Shown here: one piece after another, positions 1 to 4,682 of the stretch
How the letters are laid out: the number at the start of each line of letters is the position of its first letter
How positions within the stretch are numbered: position 1 is the first letter of the stretch
Assembly (NCBI GenBank): GCA_946186215.1
Contig: CAMHMM010000128.1
Coordinates: forward strand, 1-5,743
Direction of reading: 5' to 3'
DNA length: 5,743 bases
From: an uncultured Ruminococcus sp.
GTDB taxonomy: Bacteria; Bacillota; Clostridia; Oscillospirales; Ruminococcaceae
Program-made: the position numbers and the translations under genes
The notes under the pieces: model-generated
What the model was told of the DNA's origin: nothing
The model's input: the letters and a program-made list of their open reading frames with translations, nothing else
Databases searched by the model: none

Positions 1-1712
1 AAGGTGTCTCTTGATGAATCAGAGCTGAAATACCATGTCCTGCCGTTGTATGCCTGACGCTGCCAGCCGAGCCCCCATGTTTCCGAGCCCTGACCATTTG
101 CTGAGGTGAAAAGATCTATCGTGTCCTGTGAGAAAAATCTGTTGGAGCCGTAGCCGCCTGTGAGCATCACAGAGGCAAGCTTTGCAAGGTCTGCGGCGTT
201 TGCGAAAAGTCCCGCATGGCCTGAGATCCCGCCGAGACAGTGGAACGCATTCGGATCGTGTACCTCGCCCTGCAGTGTGTATGTCCTGACACCGTTGAAG
301 CTTCTCGCTCCGCCGTATGTGTTGCCCGCATACTCCGTTGCGGCGCAGTCATCTGCGGTAAATCCGTTGTCGAGAGGCTTGTAGGTGATGTGGGAAAGCT
401 GCATGGGATCGTAGAAATTCTGGTGCATATATGAATTGAGATCTGTGCCGCTTACCTTTTCCACGATAAGGCCGAGTATCATATAATTGATATCGGAATA
501 AAGAGTTTGTGTCCCGGGCTCATATAAGAGTGGTGTCTGGCGTATCGCAGAAATGAGGGAATTTCGTGTTTCCTCCTTTGAAAGACCGGAGACATAGAGC
601 GTGTTTGCTGTTGTGCTGTATGCGTTGTAGCTCATGGTGCGCTGGTCGAAACCGCTGTTGTAGTAGAAGGGATCGGCCTGGAAGCCCGACTGGTGGCAGA
701 GAAGCTGTCTTACCGTCATATTCTTCTTCCATATGCGCTGTGTTTCAAGGTAATTGTATTCGTAGCCCTCTCTTGTGATATCCTGCGTTTCCGAGGAAAA
801 TTCATCCCCGAGATACTTTGTAACCTTGTCGTCAAGGCTTATCTGTCCTTCATCCAGAAGCTTTTGTATCGCAAGATTGGTGGAATACGCCTTTGTTACC
901 GAGGCAAGGTCAAATAGCGTGTCTGTGGTGATATCGCCGCTGTCGGTCAGGGGAGTGCCGTCCTCCTTATAGCTGCTCAGCTTTCCCCACGCATTGTTGT
1001 AAACGAGCCTGCCGCCCTTTATAATGGCAAGCTGAGCGCCGGGAAAGCCGTTTTCCACATCATGCTCGATGATATCGGAAATAAGCTCTATTGCCTGCGG
1101 GGATATGCCTGATTCCTCGATGGAGACGTCGAGTATAACAGGGTAGGGGATAAATACCTGCACTGCCTTTTCTGTGGATACAGGGAAGATATTTGTCACT
1201 GCAACGGAATTCATGCCGTCCTTTGTCACGCCCGAAATATCCGCTTTGTAGGTCTTTCCGGCCTGCATTTTGGATGTGTCGGCTCTTACTCCGTTTATTT
1301 CAAGCTCAAAGGAATCTACTGCGCTTCCGACGGAAATATATATATCACCCTGCCCGTGATAAAACTCAAATCCGTATCTGCCGTTCATTGCGAGAGTGTC
1401 GTCCACATATCCCGCCCAGTCGGGGAATTCGGGTGAGCACTGCCACTGCATATCCGGTATGGATGATTCGGAAATGACCACACTGCCTTTTGGAGCAGCA
1501 GCGATTGTTTCCTCCGCTTCTGTTTCGGCTTCGTCGGGAGCGGTCGTGACTGCCTCCGCTTCAAATTCCTTTTCGCCCTGCTCGGAAAGAGTGACACTGG
1601 TAAGAATTATATCATCATTAAGCGGTGAATTGCTTTTAGCGCATGAGGTGAGCTCAGCGCAAAGAAGCAGCACCGCTGTAAGTGCAGCGGCTTTTCTCTT
1701 CCATGGATACAA
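1..1712 (-). CDS. Secreted serine hydrolase, PBP4B/AmiE-like beta-lactamase-fold lipoprotein (C-terminus outside window)
   Basis: An uninterrupted frame of 570 codons runs leftwards from a TTG start at 1712 and leaves the window before any stop, so the C-terminus is missing. TTG is chosen because a perfect AGGAGGG lies 7 nt upstream and the translation then opens with a lipoprotein signal (MYPWKRK, hydrophobic core, lipobox LTSC with Cys24). An Ala/Glu/Thr-rich linker follows. Residues about 110-195 look like a beta-sandwich accessory domain (GDIYISVG, FELEINGV, ending near PYPVIL). The catalytic domain starts near residue 200. It has the serine motif S271-V-T-K274 in FDLASVTKAYST, YSDINY at 405-410 in place of the Tyr-x-Asn motif, and GHAGLF around H499-A500-G501 where KTG sits in beta-lactamases. 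These fit the YfeW (PBP4B) and B. subtilis AmiE/YbbE group, which act on peptidoglycan peptides; AmiE is a MurNAc-L-Ala amidase. Placement directly after a NagZ homologue favours a muropeptide amidase role. A D-Ala-D-Ala carboxypeptidase or esterase is possible. The family call is firm; the exact substrate is inferred. Confidence 0.85.
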   Translation of the reverse strand, partial: MYPWKRKAAALTAVLLLCAELTSCAKSNSPLNDDIILTSVTLSEQGEKEFEAEAVTTAPDEAETEAEETIAAAPKGSVVISESSIPDMQWQCSPEFPDWAGYVDDTLAMNGRYGFEFYHGQGDIYISVGSAVDSFELEINGVRADTSKMQAGKTYKADISGVTKDGMNSVAVTNIFPVSTEKAVQVFIPYPVILDVSIEESGISPQAIELISDIIEHDVENGFPGAQLAIIKGGRLVYNNAWGKLSSYKEDGTPLTDSGDITTDTLFDLASVTKAYSTNLAIQKLLDEGQISLDDKVTKYLGDEFSSETQDITREGYEYNYLETQRIWKKNMTVRQLLCHQSGFQADPFYYNSGFDQRTMSYNAYSTTANTLYVSGLSKEETRNSLISAIRQTPLLYEPGTQTLYSDINYMILGLIVEKVSGTDLNSYMHQNFYDPMQLSHITYKPLDNGFTADDCAATEYAGNTYGGARSFNGVRTYTLQGEVHDPNAFHCLGGISGHAGLFANAADLAKLASVMLTGGYGSNRFFSQDTIDLFTSANGQGSETWGLGWQRQAYNGRTWYFSSDSSRDT

Positions 1713-1719
1713 AATGATT

Positions 1720-1726
1720 CCCTCCT
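1720..1726 (-). promoter_or_regulatory. Ribosome binding site that fixes a TTG start
   Basis: On the minus strand AGGAGGG lies 7 nt upstream of TTG at 1712-1710. No ATG or GTG in frame is comparably placed, and the preceding in-frame codon is ATT. This site decides the start of the serine hydrolase. Confidence 0.8.
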
Positions 1727-1743
1727 GATCATCTGTGACGCAC

Positions 1744-1786
1744 AGCCGCAGGTCCCGTCTGATGCAGCAGCCTCGTTCCTGCGGTT
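1744..1786 (-). other. Intercistronic inverted repeat between nagZ and the serine hydrolase gene
   Basis: CCGCAGG (1746-1752) and CCTGCGG (1778-1784) are perfect inverted arms with a 25-nt loop. One G-U and one A-U pair extend them outwards. The structure fills most of the 83-nt gap after the nagZ stop and ends about 18 nt upstream of the AGGAGGG. No T-run follows, so it is not a classical terminator. It could stabilise or process the mRNA, or tune expression of the second gene. Confidence 0.4.
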
Positions 1787-1795
1787 TCCGTGATA

Positions 1796-3901
1796 TCAAT
1801 ATTCAAGTCCGTATCCCGAATGATACATTATTTCGTCGGTGTACCGGTTGTCTTTATCAATGGTGTGTATATCAACAGGCAGCTTCCCGTGGGGCTTGTT
1901 TGCTCCGAACACGGTGAGCAGTGCGGCAACATAGTTAGGTCCCCAGCTCAGCGTTTCACCGTTGAAGCGGGTGGGTATCTCAGCCATGTCCATTGCGCCG
2001 TACCCTACGAGTATTGCATCGGCAGCTGTATACCGTGCGCAGTCATAGGGAAGCTCCATGCTGAGGAGTATCGCCTTTTTGCCGTTCTTGTGGGCTATGC
2101 CTATGGCTTCGTCAATGAACCTTGCCTGCCAGCCCATTTCGTCATTTTTGTCCATATATTCGCGGCGGTAGACCTCCGAGCCGATTATCACCGCTTCGGA
2201 TGCTGCGATCTCCTCCTCTGATTCGGAGGCGCTTCCCTCTGTGAAGCAATGGACTATCACATTCGCATTTTCGGGGATGATGCCGTTTCTTTTCAGCATA
2301 TCCACGGTGTAATTCATCGCATTGGCACCGCTTTCGTAAGGGTGAAAATAGATCACCTGCTGCTCTTCGGAAAGCTTTATCGGCAGTGCGTTTTTTTCGT
2401 TTTTGACCATAGTCACCGCAAGCTTTGCCACGCCGAGCTCCTTTTCGTGGTGATCTTCACAGCCTACATTTTCAAGAGCGTTGTTTATCTTTTCCTTCAG
2501 GACCGCGTTTTCATCTTCATCCTCAGCTCTTTCAGAAATGATATTCTTCCGAAGCTTCAAAGCGATTATCCTTGAAACGGCGGCGTCTATCTTGTCAGCT
2601 TCTATCTCGCCCGATTTCACTGCCTTTTCCACAAGCTCCAGCTGCTCGGCAAGGACTTCAAGATCCTCTGTGCATCCGATATGCACAGGCTCGGAAATGA
2701 TATCTGCCCCTGCGTTGATGGCAAGCACCAGCATTTCGTGTGTATCAAAGTTTGCCGTCATGGGCTCGGTATCCATGGAATCGGTCATTATTATGCCGTC
2801 AAAGGCCATATCCGTGCGGAGAATGTCCATCATATCATCGGAAAGGGATGCGGGGAGATAGATATCCTCGCCGCTTTTCTTTGATGTACAGGTATCTGCT
2901 TCGATCTGCGGGCACTGTATGTGAGAAACTATTACCATATCCGTGCCGGCTTCCACAGCGGCTGAAAACGGGATGAGTTCTTCGTTGCTCAGAGTGTAGT
3001 ATGTTCTGTCGGTGACGGGCAGGCCTGAAGCGTTATCAACGCCTGTGTCTCCGTGTCCGGGAAAGTGCTTTACTGCGGTGCATATCCCGTGCTTTTGTAT
3101 CGCGCCGATGAAGGAAACGCCCATTTCGGCCGAAACTGCGGGATCTGAGGAAAAGGAGCGCAGATTCAGTATGGGGTTAGAGGGATCGCTGTTGAGGTCG
3201 AGAACCGGAGCGAGATCTGTATTGATGCCCAGTGTTGCAAGCTCAGAGCCGATTATTGAAGCGTTTACTGCGGCGGCCTTCGGGTTGCCTGTTGCAGCGA
3301 CTGCCATATTGCCGCAGGTAGCTGTAACGGTGGGGACCCTCGTGATGTCTCCGCCCTCCTGATCGGTGCATATGAACATTGGTATGGCTGATGAGCTGCT
3401 GTATGCGGCGTTCTGCAGATCGTGGATGAGTCGCACTGTATTTTCTGTGCCCGCGCAGTTTTGCCTGTAAAGGATAAATCCGCCGATATTATGCTCGGTA
3501 ATAAAGGAACTGAGCTCTTCCGGCAGAGTGTTCATATCGTGTGGCTCCCCGTCGGTCTCCTGCCAGCTTTCCGCGGAAATGGCGATCATCTGGCCTATCT
3601 TTTCGGAAAAAGTCATCCCTGCGGTGATCTTCTGAGCCTTCTTCATGAATTTATCAGCTTCGGGAGCAGGTTCGGCTGCTTTTGTGGTCACTGCGGAGGT
3701 GATAGTGGTCACGGTGGTGGTTTTAGCGGATGTTTCCGTGAGTGCTTCGGTGGTTGTCGGTGGTGCAGTCGTTTCCGGGGCGACCTGCACAGCGGGAACG
3801 GAGCTTGTGTTTGCATTGTCATCCGGCGCTCTGCTTGTACATCCTGATGCTGTTATGAGTGCCGCGCACAAAAGGGCAGCAGCCCCGTGTTTTTTTGCCA
3901 T
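1796..3901 (-). CDS. nagZ: NagZ/YbbD-like GH3 beta-N-acetylglucosaminidase lipoprotein, with altered catalytic dyad
   Basis: This is a complete 701-residue protein. The N-terminus is a lipoprotein signal with lipobox ASGC (Cys21), followed by a Thr-rich linker (about residues 30-75). The GH3 N-terminal TIM-barrel domain spans about 84-430. It contains TDQEGG (D180-G184) with R188, a DLAPVLDLNSDP stretch, an RSF motif, KHFPGHGDT (K278-T286) and GIIMTDSMD with the expected nucleophile D374. A C-terminal GH3-like domain (about 485-701) ends with a GKLPV motif and GLEY. The length is close to the two-domain B. subtilis NagZ (about 640) once the linker is allowed for. That family removes GlcNAc from muropeptides outside the membrane, before AmiE cuts off the peptide. 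The next gene downstream is an AmiE-like hydrolase, which supports the same pathway. One oddity is that NagZ enzymes carry D-x-H in the loop after KHFPGHGDT, whereas here it reads D289-N290-A291, so the general acid/base His is absent. Activity is therefore uncertain. The ATG start has GGAGGG 12 nt upstream, slightly far. Confidence 0.9.
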   Translation of the reverse strand: MAKKHGAAALLCAALITASGCTSRAPDDNANTSSVPAVQVAPETTAPPTTTEALTETSAKTTTVTTITSAVTTKAAEPAPEADKFMKKAQKITAGMTFSEKIGQMIAISAESWQETDGEPHDMNTLPEELSSFITEHNIGGFILYRQNCAGTENTVRLIHDLQNAAYSSSSAIPMFICTDQEGGDITRVPTVTATCGNMAVAATGNPKAAAVNASIIGSELATLGINTDLAPVLDLNSDPSNPILNLRSFSSDPAVSAEMGVSFIGAIQKHGICTAVKHFPGHGDTGVDNASGLPVTDRTYYTLSNEELIPFSAAVEAGTDMVIVSHIQCPQIEADTCTSKKSGEDIYLPASLSDDMMDILRTDMAFDGIIMTDSMDTEPMTANFDTHEMLVLAINAGADIISEPVHIGCTEDLEVLAEQLELVEKAVKSGEIEADKIDAAVSRIIALKLRKNIISERAEDEDENAVLKEKINNALENVGCEDHHEKELGVAKLAVTMVKNEKNALPIKLSEEQQVIYFHPYESGANAMNYTVDMLKRNGIIPENANVIVHCFTEGSASESEEEIAASEAVIIGSEVYRREYMDKNDEMGWQARFIDEAIGIAHKNGKKAILLSMELPYDCARYTAADAILVGYGAMDMAEIPTRFNGETLSWGPNYVAALLTVFGANKPHGKLPVDIHTIDKDNRYTDEIMYHSGYGLEY

Positions 3902-3913
3902 TGGAATATGCTT

Positions 3914-3919
3914 CCCTCC
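3914..3919 (-). promoter_or_regulatory. Ribosome binding site of nagZ
   Basis: On the minus strand GGAGGG precedes the nagZ ATG by 12 nt, longer than the usual 5-9. An in-frame ATT (3907-3905) sits at a better distance of 6 nt and would add two residues, but ATT starts are rare. ATG remains the preferred start because Met-Ala-Lys-Lys opens a good signal peptide. Confidence 0.6.
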
Positions 3920-3947
3920 AAGATGCGTTCTGATGATTGGGAAAAGC

Positions 3948-3957
3948 CCTGTACAGG
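3948..3957. promoter_or_regulatory. CCTGTACAGG palindrome in the nagZ leader, possible operator
   Basis: This is a perfect 10-bp palindrome about 75 nt downstream of the predicted nagZ transcription start and about 45 nt before the ATG. It could be a repressor site acting as a roadblock, or simply a small self-complementary sequence. No regulator can be named from the sequence. Confidence 0.3.
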
Positions 3958-4005
3958 CACAGAGCCGTTATCCGTGCATTTTGTTTCCGTGCTGATGAAT
4001 GGAAC

Positions 4006-4020
4006 AAAAACACTGTTTTT
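4006..4020 (-). other. Small hairpin at the start of the nagZ transcript
   Basis: On the minus strand AAAAAC and GTTTTT pair around a 3-nt loop, about 10-25 nt after the predicted start of transcription. It is AT-rich and weak, and may be chance. Confidence 0.2.
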
Positions 4021-4035
4021 CCCTGATAATCACCT

Positions 4036-4064
4036 ATTATAGCACATCCGATGCCCTTTGTCAA
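4036..4064 (-). promoter_or_regulatory. Consensus sigma-A promoter of the nagZ unit
   Basis: On the minus strand the -35 box TTGACA (4064-4059) and the -10 box TATAAT (4041-4036) both match consensus perfectly and are separated by exactly 17 bp. An A-tract lies immediately upstream of the -35 box and could act as an UP element. Transcription should begin near 4029 and give a 5' leader of about 125 nt before the nagZ ATG. Such a strong core promoter suggests control by a repressor or by the leader rather than by a weak promoter. Confidence 0.88.
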
Positions 4065-4071
4065 ATTTTTT

Positions 4072-4092
4072 TGCAGGCAGGCGGTGCCTGCA
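4072..4092. promoter_or_regulatory. 8-bp dyad just upstream of the nagZ -35 box, possible regulator site
   Basis: TGCAGGCA (4072-4079) and TGCCTGCA (4085-4092) are perfect inverted arms around GGCGG. The centre lies about 53 bp upstream of the predicted transcription start, a position where activators commonly bind. A terminator reading is disfavoured: on the minus strand the dyad is followed by an A-run, and on the plus strand by CCCACCC. Confidence 0.4.
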
Positions 4093-4099
4093 CCCACCC

Positions 4100-4112
4100 G
4101 TACTCTGATTTG
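4100..4112 (+). repeat. Short repeat word GTACTCTGATTTG, copy 1
   Basis: This 13-bp word recurs exactly at 4384-4396. A degenerate form (TACTGTTGATTTG) occurs at 4491-4503. Other shared words nearby are ATTTGCGGCTC (4125-4135 and 4499-4509) and AGGTGAGTCA (4194-4203 and 4458-4467). Confidence 0.6.
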
Positions 4113-4193
4113 TGCGTAACGCTCATTTGCGGCTCGAAACTTTACTTGAACCCGAATACTATCGCTCTAAGTCGGCAGTTCCTTTCCTCTTTC

Positions 4194-4203
4194 AGGTGAG
4201 TCA
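4194..4203 (+). repeat. Short repeat word AGGTGAGTCA, copy 1
   Basis: The same 10 bp recur at 4458-4467, where they form the right arm of a hairpin. Both copies have a related GTGG/CTGG and GGTTTT sequence shortly afterwards, suggesting a duplicated and diverged segment rather than a single chance word. Confidence 0.5.
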
Positions 4204-4264
4204 AGCTGGTTTTGGTGAGTTGAGTTGCTTCAGACAGTGAATGAATATATGAATGCACTTACTT

Positions 4265-4320
4265 GCCGCCCCTGAAAGGAGAGGTGCCGAGAGTATCGAT
4301 GCGGAGGGGTTAATCACGGC
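4265..4320 (+). repeat. CCCCT/AGGGG dispersed intergenic repeat-like element
   Basis: The element opens with GCCG-CCCCT (4265-4273) and closes with AGGGG (4305-4309) and, after a 7-nt bulge, CGGC (4317-4320), so its ends pair. Inside are GAAAGGAGAGGTGCCGAG and GATGCGG. The word order (CCCCT, AAAGG, GAGGTG, CCGAG, GCGGAGGGGTT) resembles the small palindromic intergenic repeats common in Faecalibacterium- and Ruminococcus-type genomes. That resemblance is from memory and was not searched. Confidence 0.4.
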
Positions 4321-4351
4321 TCATCTATGGCTTGAAGCATAAAGGCCTGCA

Positions 4352-4379
4352 ATTATTTAACGCTTAGACAGATTTTCAA
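4352..4379 (-). promoter_or_regulatory. Candidate secondary promoter reading leftwards
   Basis: On the minus strand TTGAAA (4379-4374) and AATAAT (4357-4352) each match consensus at 5 of 6 positions with a 16-bp spacer. A transcript would pass through the repeat element and could enter the nagZ leader. The -35 box overlaps an arm of the nested inverted repeat. In AT-rich intergenic DNA this degree of match can arise by chance. Confidence 0.25.
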
Positions 4380-4435
4380 AGCTGTACTCTGATTTGCAGT
4401 CCGGCAGCTTTGCTTTGTGCATAAACGGCTGTCTA
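4365..4435. other. Nested inverted repeat, possible structured RNA or miniature element
   Basis: Outer arms TAGACAG (4365-4371) and CTGTCTA (4429-4435) and inner arms CAAAGCTG (4377-4384) and CAGCTTTG (4405-4412) are all perfect and nest correctly, with internal loops of 5 and 16 nt and a 20-nt apical loop. Weak TTTAA/TTAAA pairing can extend the base. No coding frame explains this symmetry. The RNA strand is unknown. Confidence 0.5.
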
Positions 4436-4448
4436 CATTATTAAAAGA

Positions 4449-4466
4449 GGCTCACTGAGGTGAGTC
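4449..4466. other. 7-bp stem-loop GGCTCAC/GTGAGTC
   Basis: GGCTCAC (4449-4455) pairs with GTGAGTC (4460-4466) around TGAG, with one G-U wobble when read as RNA. No T-run follows on the plus strand. On the minus strand CTCTTTTAAT follows, only weakly terminator-like. Confidence 0.4.
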
Positions 4467-4549
4467 ATGTGGAATGGTTTTCAGAGAGCATACTGTTGAT
4501 TTGCGGCTCATCATCCCGCACGGCGGCTTTTGAGGCTGAAAATACGGGC

Positions 4550-4583
4550 ATTTTTCTGCATAAGTTTGCTTTTGCAAGAAAAT
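4550..4583. other. AT-rich imperfect inverted repeat upstream of the EAL gene promoter
   Basis: ATTTTTCTGCA (4550-4560) pairs with TGCAAGAAAAT (4573-4583) with one mismatch and one wobble around a 12-nt loop. It ends 35 bp before the -35 box of the EAL gene. It could be an operator or the end of an upstream RNA, or a chance AT-rich symmetry. Confidence 0.3.
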
Positions 4584-4608
4584 TAGTAAATTTATTCAAA
4601 AAATAATG

Positions 4609-4641
4609 AGAATGTGATTGACTTTTGTTGCAGAATGTGAT
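4609..4641 (+). repeat. 10-bp direct repeat AGAATGTGAT overlapping the EAL promoter
   Basis: Perfect copies lie at 4609-4618 and 4632-4641, 23 bp start to start. The last T of each copy is the first base of the -35 and the -10 box respectively. Two sites on the same helix face across the promoter would suit a tandem-binding regulator. Confidence 0.5.
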
Positions 4642-4646
4642 ATAAT
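4618..4646 (+). promoter_or_regulatory. Sigma-A promoter of the EAL phosphodiesterase gene
   Basis: TTGACT (4618-4623, 5 of 6 consensus) and TATAAT (4641-4646, perfect) are separated by 17 bp. Transcription should start near 4653, giving a leader of only about 30 nt. That leaves no room for a riboswitch between the promoter and the start codon. Confidence 0.85.
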
Positions 4647-4670
4647 CAAATCTGGATTATTACTGATGAG

Positions 4671-4676
4671 GGGAGG
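4671..4676 (+). promoter_or_regulatory. Ribosome binding site of the EAL gene
   Basis: GGGAGG lies 6 nt upstream of ATG at 4683 and fixes the start. No other ATG nearby has such a site. Confidence 0.8.
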
Positions 4677-4682
4677 AAGACC

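Larger units (their letters stand above)
4093..4608. other. Intergenic region without a convincing gene
   Basis: About 515 bp lie between the two divergent promoters. Short open frames occur, but none has a good ribosome binding site or a recognisable product. The stretch contains a dispersed-repeat-like element, a nested inverted repeat, two further hairpins and recurring 10-13-bp words, all listed separately. It may be a decayed mobile or repeat sequence, or may encode a structured RNA. The sequence alone does not decide. Confidence 0.6.

Noticed and set aside
1790..2575. Plus-strand open frames of 143 and 108 residues
   Set aside because: They are antisense to the conserved C-terminal part of nagZ and have no supporting start signals.
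3422..3847. 141-residue plus-strand open frame with a Gly/Cys-rich end
   Set aside because: It is antisense to the nagZ Thr-rich linker. The Gly/Cys pattern is the complement of repeated Thr codons, not a real protein.
3946..3960. BlaI/MecI-type operator at the TGTACA palindrome
   Set aside because: Those operators have TACA and TGTA half-sites in the opposite arrangement with a spacer. The match here is only the short central palindrome.
4063..4092. Intrinsic terminator formed by the dyad next to the T-run
   Set aside because: The T-run precedes the stem on the plus strand and becomes an A-run after it on the minus strand, so neither RNA has a stem followed by U residues.
3819..4097. 92-residue minus-strand open frame overlapping the nagZ start
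   Set aside because: It runs through the consensus nagZ promoter and the first part of nagZ in another frame, has no good ribosome binding site and shows no recognisable protein features.
3999..4199. 66-residue plus-strand open frame in the intergenic region
   Set aside because: Its start lies within the nagZ leader on the opposite strand, there is no ribosome binding site, and it crosses the promoter and dyad.
4093..4608. tRNA gene, T-box leader or CRISPR array in the intergenic region
   Set aside because: There is no cloverleaf with a T-arm motif, no T-box GGTGG-type antiterminator consensus, and the short repeats are irregularly spaced and differ in order.
4460..4682. Cyclic-di-GMP riboswitch before the EAL gene
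   Set aside because: The predicted leader is only about 30 nt, and none of the conserved GEMM core sequence is visible upstream.
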